The position numbers were made by a program, and so were the translations under genes. From Rubrobacter taiwanensis (GTDB lineage Bacteria; Actinomycetota; Rubrobacteria; Rubrobacterales; Rubrobacteraceae): 64,000 bases of DNA. The stretch covers positions 286,460 to 350,459 of the forward strand of contig NZ_SKBU01000006.1 in NCBI RefSeq assembly GCF_004337705.1. Direction: 5' to 3'. Shown here piece after piece: positions 43,479-52,150 of the stretch (its first letter is position 1; each line of letters starts with the position of its first letter). The notes beneath the pieces were generated by a model. It saw nothing but the letters and a program-made list of their open reading frames with translations, was not told the DNA's origin and did not search any database.

Positions 43479-45359
43479 TCAGGCGGATCGGGACTTCGCC
43501 AGCAGCTCGCGCGCGGCGTTCGCTATGTGCCCCGCGCTGATCCCGGCGGCGTCCATGAGCTCCCCGGGCGAGCCCGAGCCCGGCATGCCGCTCACGGCCA
43601 GATGCCGGAACTCCAGCTCCCCGTTTCCGGCGAGCGCGGAGAGCGCCGCCTCGCCCAGGCCGCCCTCCGGCCAGTGGTCCTCAGCTACGACGACCCGGCC
43701 GCCGGTCGCCTGCGCCGCGGCCTTGAGCGTAGCGGCGTCTATGGGCTTGATGGAGTAGGCATCCACCACACGGGCCGCGACACCCTCATCATGGAGCTCA
43801 TCGGCGGCTCTGAGCGCTTCGTGGACGGTTATGCCCGCGGCGACGATGGTCACCCTGTCCTCATCGGACTCGCGCAGCACCCGGCTGCCGCCGATGCGGA
43901 ACTCCTCGCCGGCGGAGTAGAGGACGGGCGTCTTCGGGCGCAGGGTGCGGATGTAGCTGATGCCCTCCCGGTCGGCCATCTGCGCCACGAGCCGCGCGGT
44001 CTGGTTGGGGTCGCTCGGGTGCAGGACGGCGCTGCCGTGCACGGCCCGCATCATCGCCAGGTCTTCGAGCCCCATCTGAGACGGGCCGTCCTCCCCGATG
44101 GAGACCCCGGCATGCGAGCCGCAGAGCCGCAGGTTAGCCCCGGAGATGGCCGCCATGCGGATGAAGTCGTAGGCCCGGGTCAGGAAGGCCGCGAAGGTGG
44201 AGGCGAAGGGCACATAGCCGCGCACGCTGAGGCCCACGGCGGCCGCGAGCATCTGCTGCTCGGCGATGAACATCTCGAAGTACCGCTCCGGATGCGCTTC
44301 GGCGAACTTCTCGGAGTAGGTGGAGTTGCTCACCTCGCCGTCGAGGGCCACCACGTCCCGCCGGGCGGCTCCGAGCGCCTTGAGCGCGTCGCCGTATGCG
44401 GCGCGCGTGGCGACCTCCTCGCCCACCTCGTAGGCCGGGAGCTTTAGCTCGTCCGAAAGCCCCTTCTCGACGGCGCGGCCGGCACCCTCCTCAGGCTTGC
44501 GGACCTCGACCACCAGGTTCCTCTCGCCGCCCAGTTCCTCTACGGCCTGCTCCTCCTTCTCGGGGTCTACCGGCTTGCCGTGAAAGCCCTCCCGGTCCTC
44601 CAGGAAGGAGACGCCGCGGCCCTTCTTCGTCCGGGCTATGATCATGGTCGGCCGGTCCTGCTCCTCCAGCGCGGCGGCGTAGGCGCGGTCTATCTCCTCC
44701 GGGTCGTGGCCGTCCACCTGGATCGTGTGCCAGCCGAAGGCGCCCACCCTCCGCTCGTAGGCACCGCCGTCCCAGCCGTACATCGTCTCCCGCGTCTGGC
44801 CCAGCCTGTTCATATCCAGGATGGCGATGAGGTTGCCGAGCCCGTAGTAGGCGGCGTGCTCGACGGCCTCCCACATCGAGCCCTCGGCCATCTCGGAGTC
44901 GCCACAGAGCACCCAGACCCGGTAGGAGGCTCCCTCCAGGTGCTTGCCGGCCAGCGCCATACCGACGCCGATCGGGAGCCCCTGACCGAGCGAGCCGGTC
45001 GCCACGTCCACCCACTTTATTGCCGGGGTCGGATGACCCTGGAACGGGCTGCCGAACTTGCGGAACGAGAGCAGCTCCTCGTCGGAGATGGCTCCCGCAG
45101 CCCTGTACAACGAGTAGAGCAGCGGCGAGGCATGGCCCTTAGAGAAGACGAGGTGGTCGTTGGCCGGGTTCTCCGGGTCGTCGAAGTCGTAGCGCAGGTA
45201 CTTGCTCAGGAGCACGGCCATCAGGTCGGCCGCGGACATAGAGGAGGTGGGATGCCCCGATCCGGCCGCCCCGGCCGCACGCACACTGTCCGCCCGCAGC
45301 TGCTGCGCGAGCTCGTGCCAGAAGTCTACCCCCAGGGTTGCCCGGTCCTTCTGCGTCAC
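43479..45359 (-). CDS. tkt: Transketolase
   Basis: 626-aa thiamine-diphosphate enzyme from GTG 45359. Motifs are AGSGHPTSSMSAADL, FSKGHASPLLY, the ThDP-binding GDSEMAEGSMWEA...LDMNRLGQT region, the pyrimidine-domain catalytic Glu in MFIAEQQMLAAAVG and the C-terminal domain VVAEDHWPEGG. It transfers two-carbon units in the non-oxidative pentose phosphate pathway. It is the first gene of the operon, and the 203-nt region 45360-45562 upstream should contain its promoter, though I could not identify clear -35/-10 boxes. The overall length is slightly shorter than classical TktA (about 660) but usual for this subgroup. Confidence 0.95.
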   Translation of the reverse strand: MTQKDRATLGVDFWHELAQQLRADSVRAAGAAGSGHPTSSMSAADLMAVLLSKYLRYDFDDPENPANDHLVFSKGHASPLLYSLYRAAGAISDEELLSFRKFGSPFQGHPTPAIKWVDVATGSLGQGLPIGVGMALAGKHLEGASYRVWVLCGDSEMAEGSMWEAVEHAAYYGLGNLIAILDMNRLGQTRETMYGWDGGAYERRVGAFGWHTIQVDGHDPEEIDRAYAAALEEQDRPTMIIARTKKGRGVSFLEDREGFHGKPVDPEKEEQAVEELGGERNLVVEVRKPEEGAGRAVEKGLSDELKLPAYEVGEEVATRAAYGDALKALGAARRDVVALDGEVSNSTYSEKFAEAHPERYFEMFIAEQQMLAAAVGLSVRGYVPFASTFAAFLTRAYDFIRMAAISGANLRLCGSHAGVSIGEDGPSQMGLEDLAMMRAVHGSAVLHPSDPNQTARLVAQMADREGISYIRTLRPKTPVLYSAGEEFRIGGSRVLRESDEDRVTIVAAGITVHEALRAADELHDEGVAARVVDAYSIKPIDAATLKAAAQATGGRVVVAEDHWPEGGLGEAALSALAGNGELEFRHLAVSGMPGSGSPGELMDAAGISAGHIANAARELLAKSRSA

Positions 45360-45562
45360 TGCGAACCTCCTCGGCTGTACGACATGGCAGGCTAGTGCCC
45401 CATTCTACCCGAGCGGGTTGCGCGAGTAACTAGCGGCCGGACCTTCATAGCCGGCTCATATAGAGGCGTTTCCGGGGAGCGCCTGGCGCCAGAGCGCTAA
45501 AAAATATTGCCGGACGGTATTCAAGACCCTTCCTACTCCTATCGGGCGGCAGCTACTCCCGG

Positions 45563-46015
45563 CTACGACCTGCTCCTTGAGGACCGTTGTAAGCCGCGAA
45601 GGTAGCCAGAGTAGCCCAGTAACAATGGAACTGTCAACACCGGCTGCAACCACATCTGACGGTCCCCGGCGAACTGTAAGTCTGTCCAGTCGGTGGTGCC
45701 AACGGCGAGACCAATCACCACCCCTATTACCACATAGTGCACTGCCGGGAGCAGCCGGCGCTCCGCTCGGTCCTGCCTCCAGCGAGACATGAAATCCCTG
45801 AAGAGAGATTCGATCGAGAGAATAACGGCAGCCACCCCCCAACCGACGAGGAAGATCCGCATGGGCACCTCTCCCGTGGCCGCTGCGGTATTGTCCCATG
45901 CCAGAACTACCAGGGTTATCGCTAATGCGATCCATGCGAGGTCGAAGAGGGGACGCAGAGTGGCCCACAGTGATCTCATCCTGGCGGAGAATTGCTGTTC
46001 TCTCTGGTTCGACAT
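45563..46015 (-). CDS. Small four-helix membrane protein next to the Cys-rich peptide gene
   Basis: 150 aa with about four hydrophobic segments (LFDLAWIALAITLVVLAWD, IFLVGWGVAAVILSIESLF, VHYVVIGVVIGLAVG, LQPVLTVPLLLGYSGYL) separated by charged loops, and a basic C-terminus. AAGGA overlaps the stop of the upstream Cys-rich gene, which ends 15 nt before the ATG, so the two are cotranscribed. No family is recognised. By analogy with bacteriocin loci it could be an immunity or export protein, but no sequence motif proves this. The local G+C is visibly lower than in the flanking housekeeping operons, pointing to separate ancestry. Confidence 0.6.
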   Translation of the reverse strand: MSNQREQQFSARMRSLWATLRPLFDLAWIALAITLVVLAWDNTAAATGEVPMRIFLVGWGVAAVILSIESLFRDFMSRWRQDRAERRLLPAVHYVVIGVVIGLAVGTTDWTDLQFAGDRQMWLQPVLTVPLLLGYSGYLRGLQRSSRSRS

Positions 46016-46030
46016 AGTGAATATAATTCC

Positions 46031-46552
46031 TTATGCGCACGCTTCACGCCACCGGCATTCCCTCCTGCGACAACACCGGTTGAGCGACATACACGCCGGG
46101 CACCCTACCAACACGCAGCCTAAACAAGTCCACCCGCTGCGACAAGCGAAAGCGCATGGAGCACAGCAATTAGCCGCACAAGTTCCATTATATGAGACAC
46201 AACGGCAAGCCCAACACGCCCCGTGGCAATCGCTGTCCCTCCGGCAAGTCGAGGCCGTCGTAAACTCGCCTTCAGGAGCTAGAAAAACATCATCGTCTTC
46301 TGTTTCACCCGCCGCACGGGACGAGAGCAAGCGACGTAGGTGTTGGCCGCGGGCCAGCCGCACCCAGGCTGCCGCAGCCTGCCTGCCCGAGAGTTCCTTG
46401 GAGGATGTGGGCGAAAGCCGGGACAGCCAATGCTCCTGCGCCGCAGCCGGAGCGACTAGAGAGCCAACACCAGAGAGCACCGACATACCGGCTGTCTCGC
46501 AGAACGTATCTGCGGCTGGCGGGCTGCTCTGAGTTGCATCCTGGATCTCCAT
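46031..46552 (-). CDS. Cysteine-rich peptide precursor (candidate halocin-C8-like bacteriocin or other secreted peptide)
   Basis: 173 aa from ATG 46552; the frame is open back to 46780, so the start is uncertain and no strong ribosome-binding site helps. The N-terminal two-thirds is Ala/Ser/Arg-rich with few Cys and includes ELSGRQAAAAWVRLARGQ. The last 72 or so residues contain 18 Cys, in spacings such as CHGACWACRC, CAANCCAPCAFAC and CLGCVLVGCPAC, with hydrophobic short stretches between them. A leader plus Cys-rich core is the architecture of halocin-C8-like peptides, but metal-binding or spore/surface Cys-rich proteins are alternatives. No modifying enzyme is adjacent. Cotranscribed with the membrane protein at 45563. 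Confidence 0.55.
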   Translation of the reverse strand: MEIQDATQSSPPAADTFCETAGMSVLSGVGSLVAPAAAQEHWLSRLSPTSSKELSGRQAAAAWVRLARGQHLRRLLSSRAAGETEDDDVFLAPEGEFTTASTCRRDSDCHGACWACRCVSYNGTCAANCCAPCAFACRSGWTCLGCVLVGCPACMSLNRCCRRRECRWREACA

Positions 46553-46793
46553 GCGGCGCATCGCTTCGCACACCGGCCAACCCGGCCCACCCGCTTCGAA
46601 GTCTTCTTCGAGGTTCAGGACATCATCGCAGAGCTGGAGCCCGACCGCTCCGGGCGCAGTATTCCACTTTTTGCCGCCAGGGGTCCGGTACGCGCTCGAC
46701 GGCCGGGAGGTGGCAATCCACCGGGCGGCCGCACCCGTGCTGGAGGCGGGCATAGATTCGTGGCTCCGCTCCGGCAACACCCCCGGTGATAGA

Positions 46794-46817
46794 GGAGGGC
46801 GGGATATCCCGCCCTCC
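46794..46817. terminator. Perfect 24-bp palindrome, probable terminator of the permease gene
   Basis: GGAGGGCGGG-ATAT-CCCGCCCTCC forms a 10-bp GC-rich stem with a four-nt loop. It lies 27 nt beyond the permease stop (46844, minus strand) and before the Cys-rich gene, so it would separate the two transcription units. No long T tract follows. Confidence 0.65.
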
Positions 46818-46843
46818 TTACCGCCGGCACCCGAGATCCGGGG

Positions 46844-48433
46844 TTACTCCTCCGGGATCTCGCCGTAGACCATCTTGAGGTCTATCCCCTGCAGGCGGCG
46901 GATTATCCTGAAGGCTATGTAGCCGACGATCGCTATCCCGTACAGGATACCCAGGTAGATGAACGAAGCCTCGTTGTTGATGCCGTACACGTCCCGGGAG
47001 ATCCACTGGTAGAGGCAGAAGAGCAGGAAGATGGCGAACATGACGGCCGCCACCGTGACCAGCGGGATGCCGAAGACGGTGTAGCGCGAGATCGGGGAGG
47101 CGTTGTAGATATCGGGCCTGCGCCAGGGCAGCACCGCTGCGGCGATCGCCGAGCCGAGGAAGGTGGTGGCGATGACCAGCGTGGCGTTCAGCGTCCAGGT
47201 AGCGAACTCCTCTCCGAAAGCGTAGAAGTAGCTGATGGGGATGGAGGGGATGAACATGAGCAGGAGAGCCACGTACGGCACACCGTTGCGCGAGGTTCTG
47301 GAGACCGCTTCCGGCAGCACCCGGTCGAAGGCCGTGGCGAAGACCACCCGGGTGGAGGAGAGGAAGACCGTCCCACACCAGCCGAAGAACCACAGCGACA
47401 GGAGCCCGACCAGCAGGAGCTGCAGTACCGGGCTGTCGAAGAAGAACGCCGCGAGCAGCCCCGGGTAGGGCCAGGCCGGGATCACCCCTTCGCCGGCCCA
47501 GTAGGCGTTGTTGGCCGCGTAGTAGAAGTCCCAGCCGAAGGTCCGGGCGAAGAGCAGCAGCATGATGGCCGCAACGACCGTCGTCGAGATGAGGGCCCCG
47601 CCCATCGCGTAGATGTTCTTGCGGAAGTCCGAGGCTCCCCGCACCTCACCGTAGAGCGTCGCACCCCAGTTGGACCACAGGTTGAAGAAGACGACCATCG
47701 GAATCAGGAGCAGGGTTGGGTAGAAAGCGGCGGCGGCCGGGAACTCAGCGCCGCCGGCCTGAAGCGTCCGCTCGTAGGCGTCGTCCACACCGAACATCGC
47801 CTGAGCCTTCTCGTTGAAGGCCGCAACGAAGTCCGCGTTGGAGTGAACGGCCAGCAGGACGAGCATCAGCGCCAGCCCCACAAGCCCGACGTAGAAGCAG
47901 AATTTCTGGATCTTCGCGTAGGTGCGCATGCCGAGCGAGATCAGGACCGAGGCGAAGACGGCGACGAACATGGAGGCCGCGAAGAGCCCGCCGGAGCCGT
48001 TGAAGAACTCGGCCACCCCGTTCGCTCCCAGGATGTACGCCACGGGGGCGACGACCTCGACGTTGAGGATGTTGGCGTAGATGGGCACCCAGTGCCAGAG
48101 GATGAACCACCAGCCCGTCACCGCCAGCACGAACCCGATCCCGCCACCGAGGATGCGGCTCTGCCACACGTAGTCCCCGCCCGCACGCGGCATGACCGCG
48201 ATGAGCGAAGCGTAGGTTACGGCCTGAAAGACCAGGTAGAAGCCCGAGAGCAGCACGGCCAGAATCAGGGATCCCTCCGGGATGAAGGGCGCGTAGGAGA
48301 AGATGAAGAGACCCAGGGTTATCAGGTTGATGGAGAACGCCGCGTAGATGAACGCGTCCCGCACCGACCAGCCGCGCAGAAGACCGGTAGCCTTCCTCTG
48401 GAAGAGATCCCCCGCGGCACCTTGACTTGCCAT
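46844..48433 (-). CDS. APC superfamily amino acid permease
   Basis: 529 aa from ATG 48433, with GGAGGAAAGGGA directly upstream. Twelve to fourteen TM helices are visible. The first has the unwound-helix motif SINLITLGLFIFSYAPFIPEGS, and AGGDYVWQSRILGGGIGF lies in TM3, as in APC family amino acid/polyamine transporters. An external loop near residues 245-275 (NADFVAAFNEKAQAMFG) is longer than usual. The substrate is unknown; an amino acid taken up by proton symport or exchange is likely. The downstream metabolic context (Cys-rich peptide) does not help. Confidence 0.88.
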   Translation of the reverse strand: MASQGAAGDLFQRKATGLLRGWSVRDAFIYAAFSINLITLGLFIFSYAPFIPEGSLILAVLLSGFYLVFQAVTYASLIAVMPRAGGDYVWQSRILGGGIGFVLAVTGWWFILWHWVPIYANILNVEVVAPVAYILGANGVAEFFNGSGGLFAASMFVAVFASVLISLGMRTYAKIQKFCFYVGLVGLALMLVLLAVHSNADFVAAFNEKAQAMFGVDDAYERTLQAGGAEFPAAAAFYPTLLLIPMVVFFNLWSNWGATLYGEVRGASDFRKNIYAMGGALISTTVVAAIMLLLFARTFGWDFYYAANNAYWAGEGVIPAWPYPGLLAAFFFDSPVLQLLLVGLLSLWFFGWCGTVFLSSTRVVFATAFDRVLPEAVSRTSRNGVPYVALLLMFIPSIPISYFYAFGEEFATWTLNATLVIATTFLGSAIAAAVLPWRRPDIYNASPISRYTVFGIPLVTVAAVMFAIFLLFCLYQWISRDVYGINNEASFIYLGILYGIAIVGYIAFRIIRRLQGIDLKMVYGEIPEE

Positions 48434-48447
48434 TCCCTTTCCTCCTT

Positions 48448-49425
48448 CTATCCGCTGGTGAGGACGAACCGCCGGACCTTCTCTCCCCCGTCCAGATCCA
48501 CGACCGCCCCTAGCAGCTGCCCCTGCTCGTAGGAGCTGCCGGGGTTGATGCACAGCGTACGCCCCAGGCGCGTGTTGCCCCGCGCCTCGTGGATGTGCCC
48601 GTGCAAAGAGAGCGCCGGCTGCCCCTCCTCTATGGCCCGCCGCACGGCGGTCGAGCCGACCGGCACCGTGGAGCGCCCGGCGTCTTTGGGCCGCATGTCG
48701 GCCGTGATCTCGGGCGCGTCGTCGAGGCCCGACCCATAGGGCGGACAGTGGAAGTTGTAGACCGTCTTCTCAGGCGGCGCAGTGACCTGGGAGGTCATCT
48801 TCCGGAGCCGCTCCAGCAGCTCCGGTTCGTCTTCTTCCCGGTAGGTGTTCCACGGCGTGCGGTTGGACCAGCCGGTGGAGACCATCTGGAAGCCGTCGCC
48901 GAACTCCACGACCCGCCCCTCGGCCAGCTTTACCCGTTTGGCGGCGGCGATGATCTCGTCCACCTCGAACTGGTCGTCGTTGCCGGGCGAGACGAAGCAC
49001 TCCACGCTGCCGTCCAGCCGCTCGTCGGCCATCCGCATCCAGCGCTCTATCCGCCCGAGCATCTTTCTGTGGAAGAGATCGTCGCGCTTCTTCTCGTCGG
49101 CCTGAAGCTCGGCCAGCTCGTCCGGAGTGGTGCGGAACGGGTAGTACCCCCGGCGCCTGACGACCTCCTCGAACTCCTTGACTTCGTCCTCGCTCTCGAA
49201 CTCCCGCTTTATCTCCAGCAGCTCGGCGCGCCAGCGGCCCCCACCCTCCTCAACGATCGGAACGAGCGCCTTGCCCGTCATGTCGCCGCCGAGCACGAGT
49301 ACCCGGGCGTCGTAGTGCTTGCCGGAGTTGAGAAACTTCCTCCAGCAGGTCTCCGAGCCGTGGATGTCCGTGGCGAAGAAGAGCCGGACGGAGGGCTTGC
49401 GGGAGAAGAGCCGCGAGAAGATCAT
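48448..49425 (-). CDS. Metallophosphoesterase (calcineurin-like)
   Basis: 325 aa. The di-metal motifs are in order: FATDIHG (D-x-H), LVLGGDMTG (GD), SPGNDDQ (GND, a variant of GNH/D), FHCPPYG (His) and SLHGHIHEARG (GHxH). A charged helical insert of about 90 residues between the second and third motifs (VEEGGGRWRAELLEIKREFE and following) sets it apart from small phosphodiesterases. A cyclic-nucleotide or nucleic-acid phosphodiesterase role is possible, but the substrate cannot be assigned. It starts 4 nt after the nucleotidyltransferase stop and lies 14 nt before the permease, so the three may be cotranscribed. Confidence 0.88.
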   Translation of the reverse strand: MIFSRLFSRKPSVRLFFATDIHGSETCWRKFLNSGKHYDARVLVLGGDMTGKALVPIVEEGGGRWRAELLEIKREFESEDEVKEFEEVVRRRGYYPFRTTPDELAELQADEKKRDDLFHRKMLGRIERWMRMADERLDGSVECFVSPGNDDQFEVDEIIAAAKRVKLAEGRVVEFGDGFQMVSTGWSNRTPWNTYREEDEPELLERLRKMTSQVTAPPEKTVYNFHCPPYGSGLDDAPEITADMRPKDAGRSTVPVGSTAVRRAIEEGQPALSLHGHIHEARGNTRLGRTLCINPGSSYEQGQLLGAVVDLDGGEKVRRFVLTSG

Positions 49426-49429
49426 CTTT

Positions 49430-50188
49430 CTATGGGCCTCCTTCTACTTCCTCGGGCAACTCGTACCAGCGCTTGCGCTCCCCGATGGCGGCCCGTACCT
49501 TCCAACCGAAGCTCTTGGGCTCCCGCTCGATGCGCTCCAATAGAGCCCGGATGCGCCCCTCTATGCGCTCCCGCCCCTCCACCGACAGATCGTAGCGCTC
49601 CAGATACTCCCCGAGAGCTTCCAGATTGGCGGTGAAGGTGCGCCAGAGCCCCCAGTCTGCAGCACAGAGCTCCGCTATGCGCGCCGCGTTTACGGCATCC
49701 CCGTCCCTCTCCTCCACGGGGTGATCGTGCAGCAGCGCCAGCGCGTCCCTGACGTCCTTCTCGTTGAGCTGGACGATCTGAAGCTTGGTCAGAAGCAGCT
49801 CGGCCAGAGGAATGGTCACGGGCTCCAGCGCGAGCCGCTCACCGAAGGAGATCTCATGGCACATCCTGAACGCCCCGATAAAAACGTCCAGCTGCCGGCC
49901 ATGCTCCTCGTCGAAGAAGAGCAGCCGCTCCCGGCCGTGAAGGGCATTGAACCGCACCTGCGGCACATAGCCCAAAGATTCGAAGAACCTCTGCACCTCC
50001 GCCGAGGTCTTCTTCGGAGAGATCCAGTCCAGATCCGCATACTCCCGCCGAAATACCGGCGGCAAACCGTTCCCGGAACGCAGCCGGACCGCCACCCCAC
50101 CCAGCAGACGCAAACTCAATCCCCGCCGCTCCGCCTCCCCAACGACACGCCGGGCCTCCTCGATTACGTCGGAGCGGATCTCACTCAC
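49430..50188 (-). CDS. Nucleotidyltransferase-fold protein (AbiEii-like)
   Basis: 252 aa from GTG 50188. A promoter at 50255-50282 rules out the longer frames starting at 50293 or 50242. The polymerase-beta-like core has LRLLGGVAVRLRS, then EYADLDWISPKKTS and RQLDVFIGAF; the Gly-Gly and Asp residues match the nucleotidyltransferase fold of AbiEii-type proteins. The C-terminal helical half has IPLAELLLTKLQIVQLNEKDVRDALALL. No cognate antitoxin (AbiEi) is adjacent, so toxin function is not supported. It may form an operon with the metallophosphoesterase. Function unknown. Confidence 0.78.
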   Translation of the reverse strand: MSEIRSDVIEEARRVVGEAERRGLSLRLLGGVAVRLRSGNGLPPVFRREYADLDWISPKKTSAEVQRFFESLGYVPQVRFNALHGRERLLFFDEEHGRQLDVFIGAFRMCHEISFGERLALEPVTIPLAELLLTKLQIVQLNEKDVRDALALLHDHPVEERDGDAVNAARIAELCAADWGLWRTFTANLEALGEYLERYDLSVEGRERIEGRIRALLERIEREPKSFGWKVRAAIGERKRWYELPEEVEGGP

Positions 50189-50254
50189 CCAGAACCGCCT
50201 GTCGAAAGGAAAAGCCTCACACCAATGATACCCTTCTCCCAACCGGTATTTTAC

Positions 50255-50282
50255 ATTATACAACTGGTTGCGTACAGCACAA
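50255..50282 (-). promoter_or_regulatory. Strong candidate promoter of the nucleotidyltransferase operon
   Basis: On the minus strand TTGTGC (50282-50277) and a perfect TATAAT (50260-50255) are 16 nt apart. The predicted transcript begins near 50248, about 60 nt before GTG 50188. Confidence 0.6.
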
Positions 50283-50404
50283 CCTACCCACACCTTCGAT
50301 TACAGAATACAGGAACGGGGCGGAGAATTCTCAGGCGGGCCGACTACGGATTGATGCACGGTGCCCGATATGATATTTGTTGTGTAAGAAGGTACAGATT
50401 CGTT

Positions 50405-50665
50405 ATGCGCAACAGAGGGAGAGTGAGCACCGTCGCTGCGGGCTCCGAGCGGATCGGAGAGGGGCGGTGGTCTGTCTTTCCTCTCCCGCGGGTTTTGGCT
50501 TTGGGGCATCGCTTCGCCTGCCGGCGTTGTGTGGCTCTGAGGTTCATTCTGAAGAGGCCGGCACGTCTTCTGTGGTGGGCGCATGGGGCCATGGGGAGCC
50601 GGGGTCAGCTCTATGGGGCGCAGTATCTGGCCGGGCGGCGGGCGCCGCCTCTCCTGCGTTGGTAG
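50405..50665 (+). CDS. Possible small Arg-rich protein (doubtful)
   Basis: An open frame of 86 codons, ATG 50405 to TAG 50663-50665, with AGAAGG about 15 nt upstream. The product is Arg/Ala/Gly-rich with no recognised motif, ending PPLLRW. It fills most of the 513-nt gap between the divergent nucleotidyltransferase and sulfatase-fold genes. It could equally be the untranslated leader of the latter. Apart from the promoter at 50255-50282, I see nothing else in this gap. Confidence 0.25.
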   Translation: MRNRGRVSTVAAGSERIGEGRWSVFPLPRVLALGHRFACRRCVALRFILKRPARLLWWAHGAMGSRGQLYGAQYLAGRRAPPLLRW

Positions 50666-50701
50666 TTTGAAGAAAGATTGTCTGACGCGGGAGAAGGGGT
50701 T

Positions 50702-52150
50702 ATGTCTGTTGCTGAGATGAATATCCTGGTGATCGTGGCGGACACCTTCCGCCGGGATCATCTGGGCGTGTACGGGAACCCGTACATCCGCACCCCGAAT
50801 CTGGACGCGCTGGGGCGTTCGGGTGTGGTGTTTGAGGGGCACACGGTCTCTTCGTTCCCCACGATGCCCGCCCGGGCGGACATCCTGACCGGGTTGCACT
50901 CCTACACGTTCATGGGCTGGGAGCCGCTGCCGCGGCATCTGCCGACGCTCCCGGAGCTGCTTTCGAGGGCCGGGTACCTGACGATGGGTGTGGTGGACAC
51001 GCCGTTCTTCGTCCGGGGCGGGTTCGGCTACGACCGGGGCTTCGACGACTTCATCTGGGTCCGGGGACAGGGGGATGACACGCGCCCGCACGAGCGCGCG
51101 GACTACCGTGCCGTCTGGCGGGAGGAGGCCGACCGGCTGGTGGCGCGCACGATGACCGAGGCCGAGCGCTGGCTGGAGCGCCACTACCGGGAGAGGTTCT
51201 TCCTGTACGTGGACACCTGGGACCCGCACGAGCCCTGGGATGCTCCCCCCTACTACACCGAGCTCTATCGTCCGGACTACGGCGGCGAGCAGCTCTATCC
51301 GGCGTACGGGAAGTGGCGGGAAGCGGGGCTCACCGAGGACGACGTGGCGCTTGCGCACGCGACCTACTGCGGCGAGGTCACGATGGTGGACTTCTGGGTG
51401 GGACGTCTGCTCGCCAAGCTGGACGTGCTGGGCCTGAGGGAGAAGACGGCCGTCTTCTTCCTCTCGGACCACGGCTTCTACTTCGGGGAGCACGGCTACT
51501 TCGGGAAGGCCGAGTGGGTCCACGACCCGGGAGCCACGGTCTCCGAGGACTCGGTGCTGCCGGACTGGCTGCCCCGCTCGTGGCTGCTGACCGTAGGCTG
51601 GTCGCCGCTGTACCGGGAGCTCACGAACGTGCCGCTCATAGCGCGCGTCCCCGGTGTCGAGCCCGGCCGCCGCAGGGCGATGACGGCCGCGCCGGACCTG
51701 CTCCCCACGCTGCTGGAGCTGGCCGGGGTCGAGCCGCCGCCGGAGGTGCAGGGTGCGTCGTTTCTGGGGGTGTTGCGGGGCGAGCGGGAGGAGCACCGGC
51801 AGTTTGTGATCAGCTCCTGGCCGCTGTACTTCGCGGAGGGTGAGATCACCTGTGCCGTGGACTCCCGGCCCCGGCGCGTGGCGAGCTACATGCCGCTCAC
51901 CGTCACCACGCCGGAGCGGACGCTTATCCTGGGCGGGCCGGACGAGCCGCCCGAGCTCTACGACGTAGTGGAGGATCCGGGCGAGCAGAACGACATCTGG
52001 AGGTCGCGCCCGGCGGAGGGGCGCGCTCTCATGGAGCGGGCGATCTCCTTCTTGGAGCAACAGGGAACGCCCGAGCAGTATCTCAGGCCCCGGCGGCAGG
52101 CGCTGGAGCGCTTCGGCCGGGCGTATGACATGGAGAAGGAGGCGGGATGA
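50702..52150 (+). CDS. Sulfatase-fold hydrolase with Thr in place of the formylglycine Cys/Ser (probable phosphodiesterase or phosphonohydrolase)
   Basis: 482 aa from ATG 50702, which follows GAAGGGG. Alkaline-phosphatase-superfamily motifs are present: ILVIVADTFRRDHLGVYG with metal ligand D14, and SDHGFYFGEHG near residue 260. At the place of the sulfatase signature C/S-x-P-x-R it has T54-M-P-A-R58. Threonine cannot become formylglycine, so sulfatase activity is unlikely. Thr nucleophiles occur in nucleotide pyrophosphatases and phosphonoacetate hydrolase. It is the first gene of an operon with an Fe-alcohol dehydrogenase and an aldehyde dehydrogenase (ATGA and TGATG overlaps). The substrate is not known. 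Confidence 0.85.
   Translation: MSVAEMNILVIVADTFRRDHLGVYGNPYIRTPNLDALGRSGVVFEGHTVSSFPTMPARADILTGLHSYTFMGWEPLPRHLPTLPELLSRAGYLTMGVVDTPFFVRGGFGYDRGFDDFIWVRGQGDDTRPHERADYRAVWREEADRLVARTMTEAERWLERHYRERFFLYVDTWDPHEPWDAPPYYTELYRPDYGGEQLYPAYGKWREAGLTEDDVALAHATYCGEVTMVDFWVGRLLAKLDVLGLREKTAVFFLSDHGFYFGEHGYFGKAEWVHDPGATVSEDSVLPDWLPRSWLLTVGWSPLYRELTNVPLIARVPGVEPGRRRAMTAAPDLLPTLLELAGVEPPPEVQGASFLGVLRGEREEHRQFVISSWPLYFAEGEITCAVDSRPRRVASYMPLTVTTPERTLILGGPDEPPELYDVVEDPGEQNDIWRSRPAEGRALMERAISFLEQQGTPEQYLRPRRQALERFGRAYDMEKEAG

Noticed and set aside
46551..46868. 105-codon plus-strand frame opposite the Cys-rich gene
   Set aside because: It overlaps the terminator palindrome and the permease 3' end, has no ribosome-binding site, and the product has no recognisable fold; the minus-strand Cys-rich frame is the stronger candidate.
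49430..50188. AbiE-type toxin-antitoxin pair
   Set aside because: Only the nucleotidyltransferase-like part is present; the adjoining genes are a phosphoesterase and a divergent hydrolase, with no AbiEi-like antitoxin.
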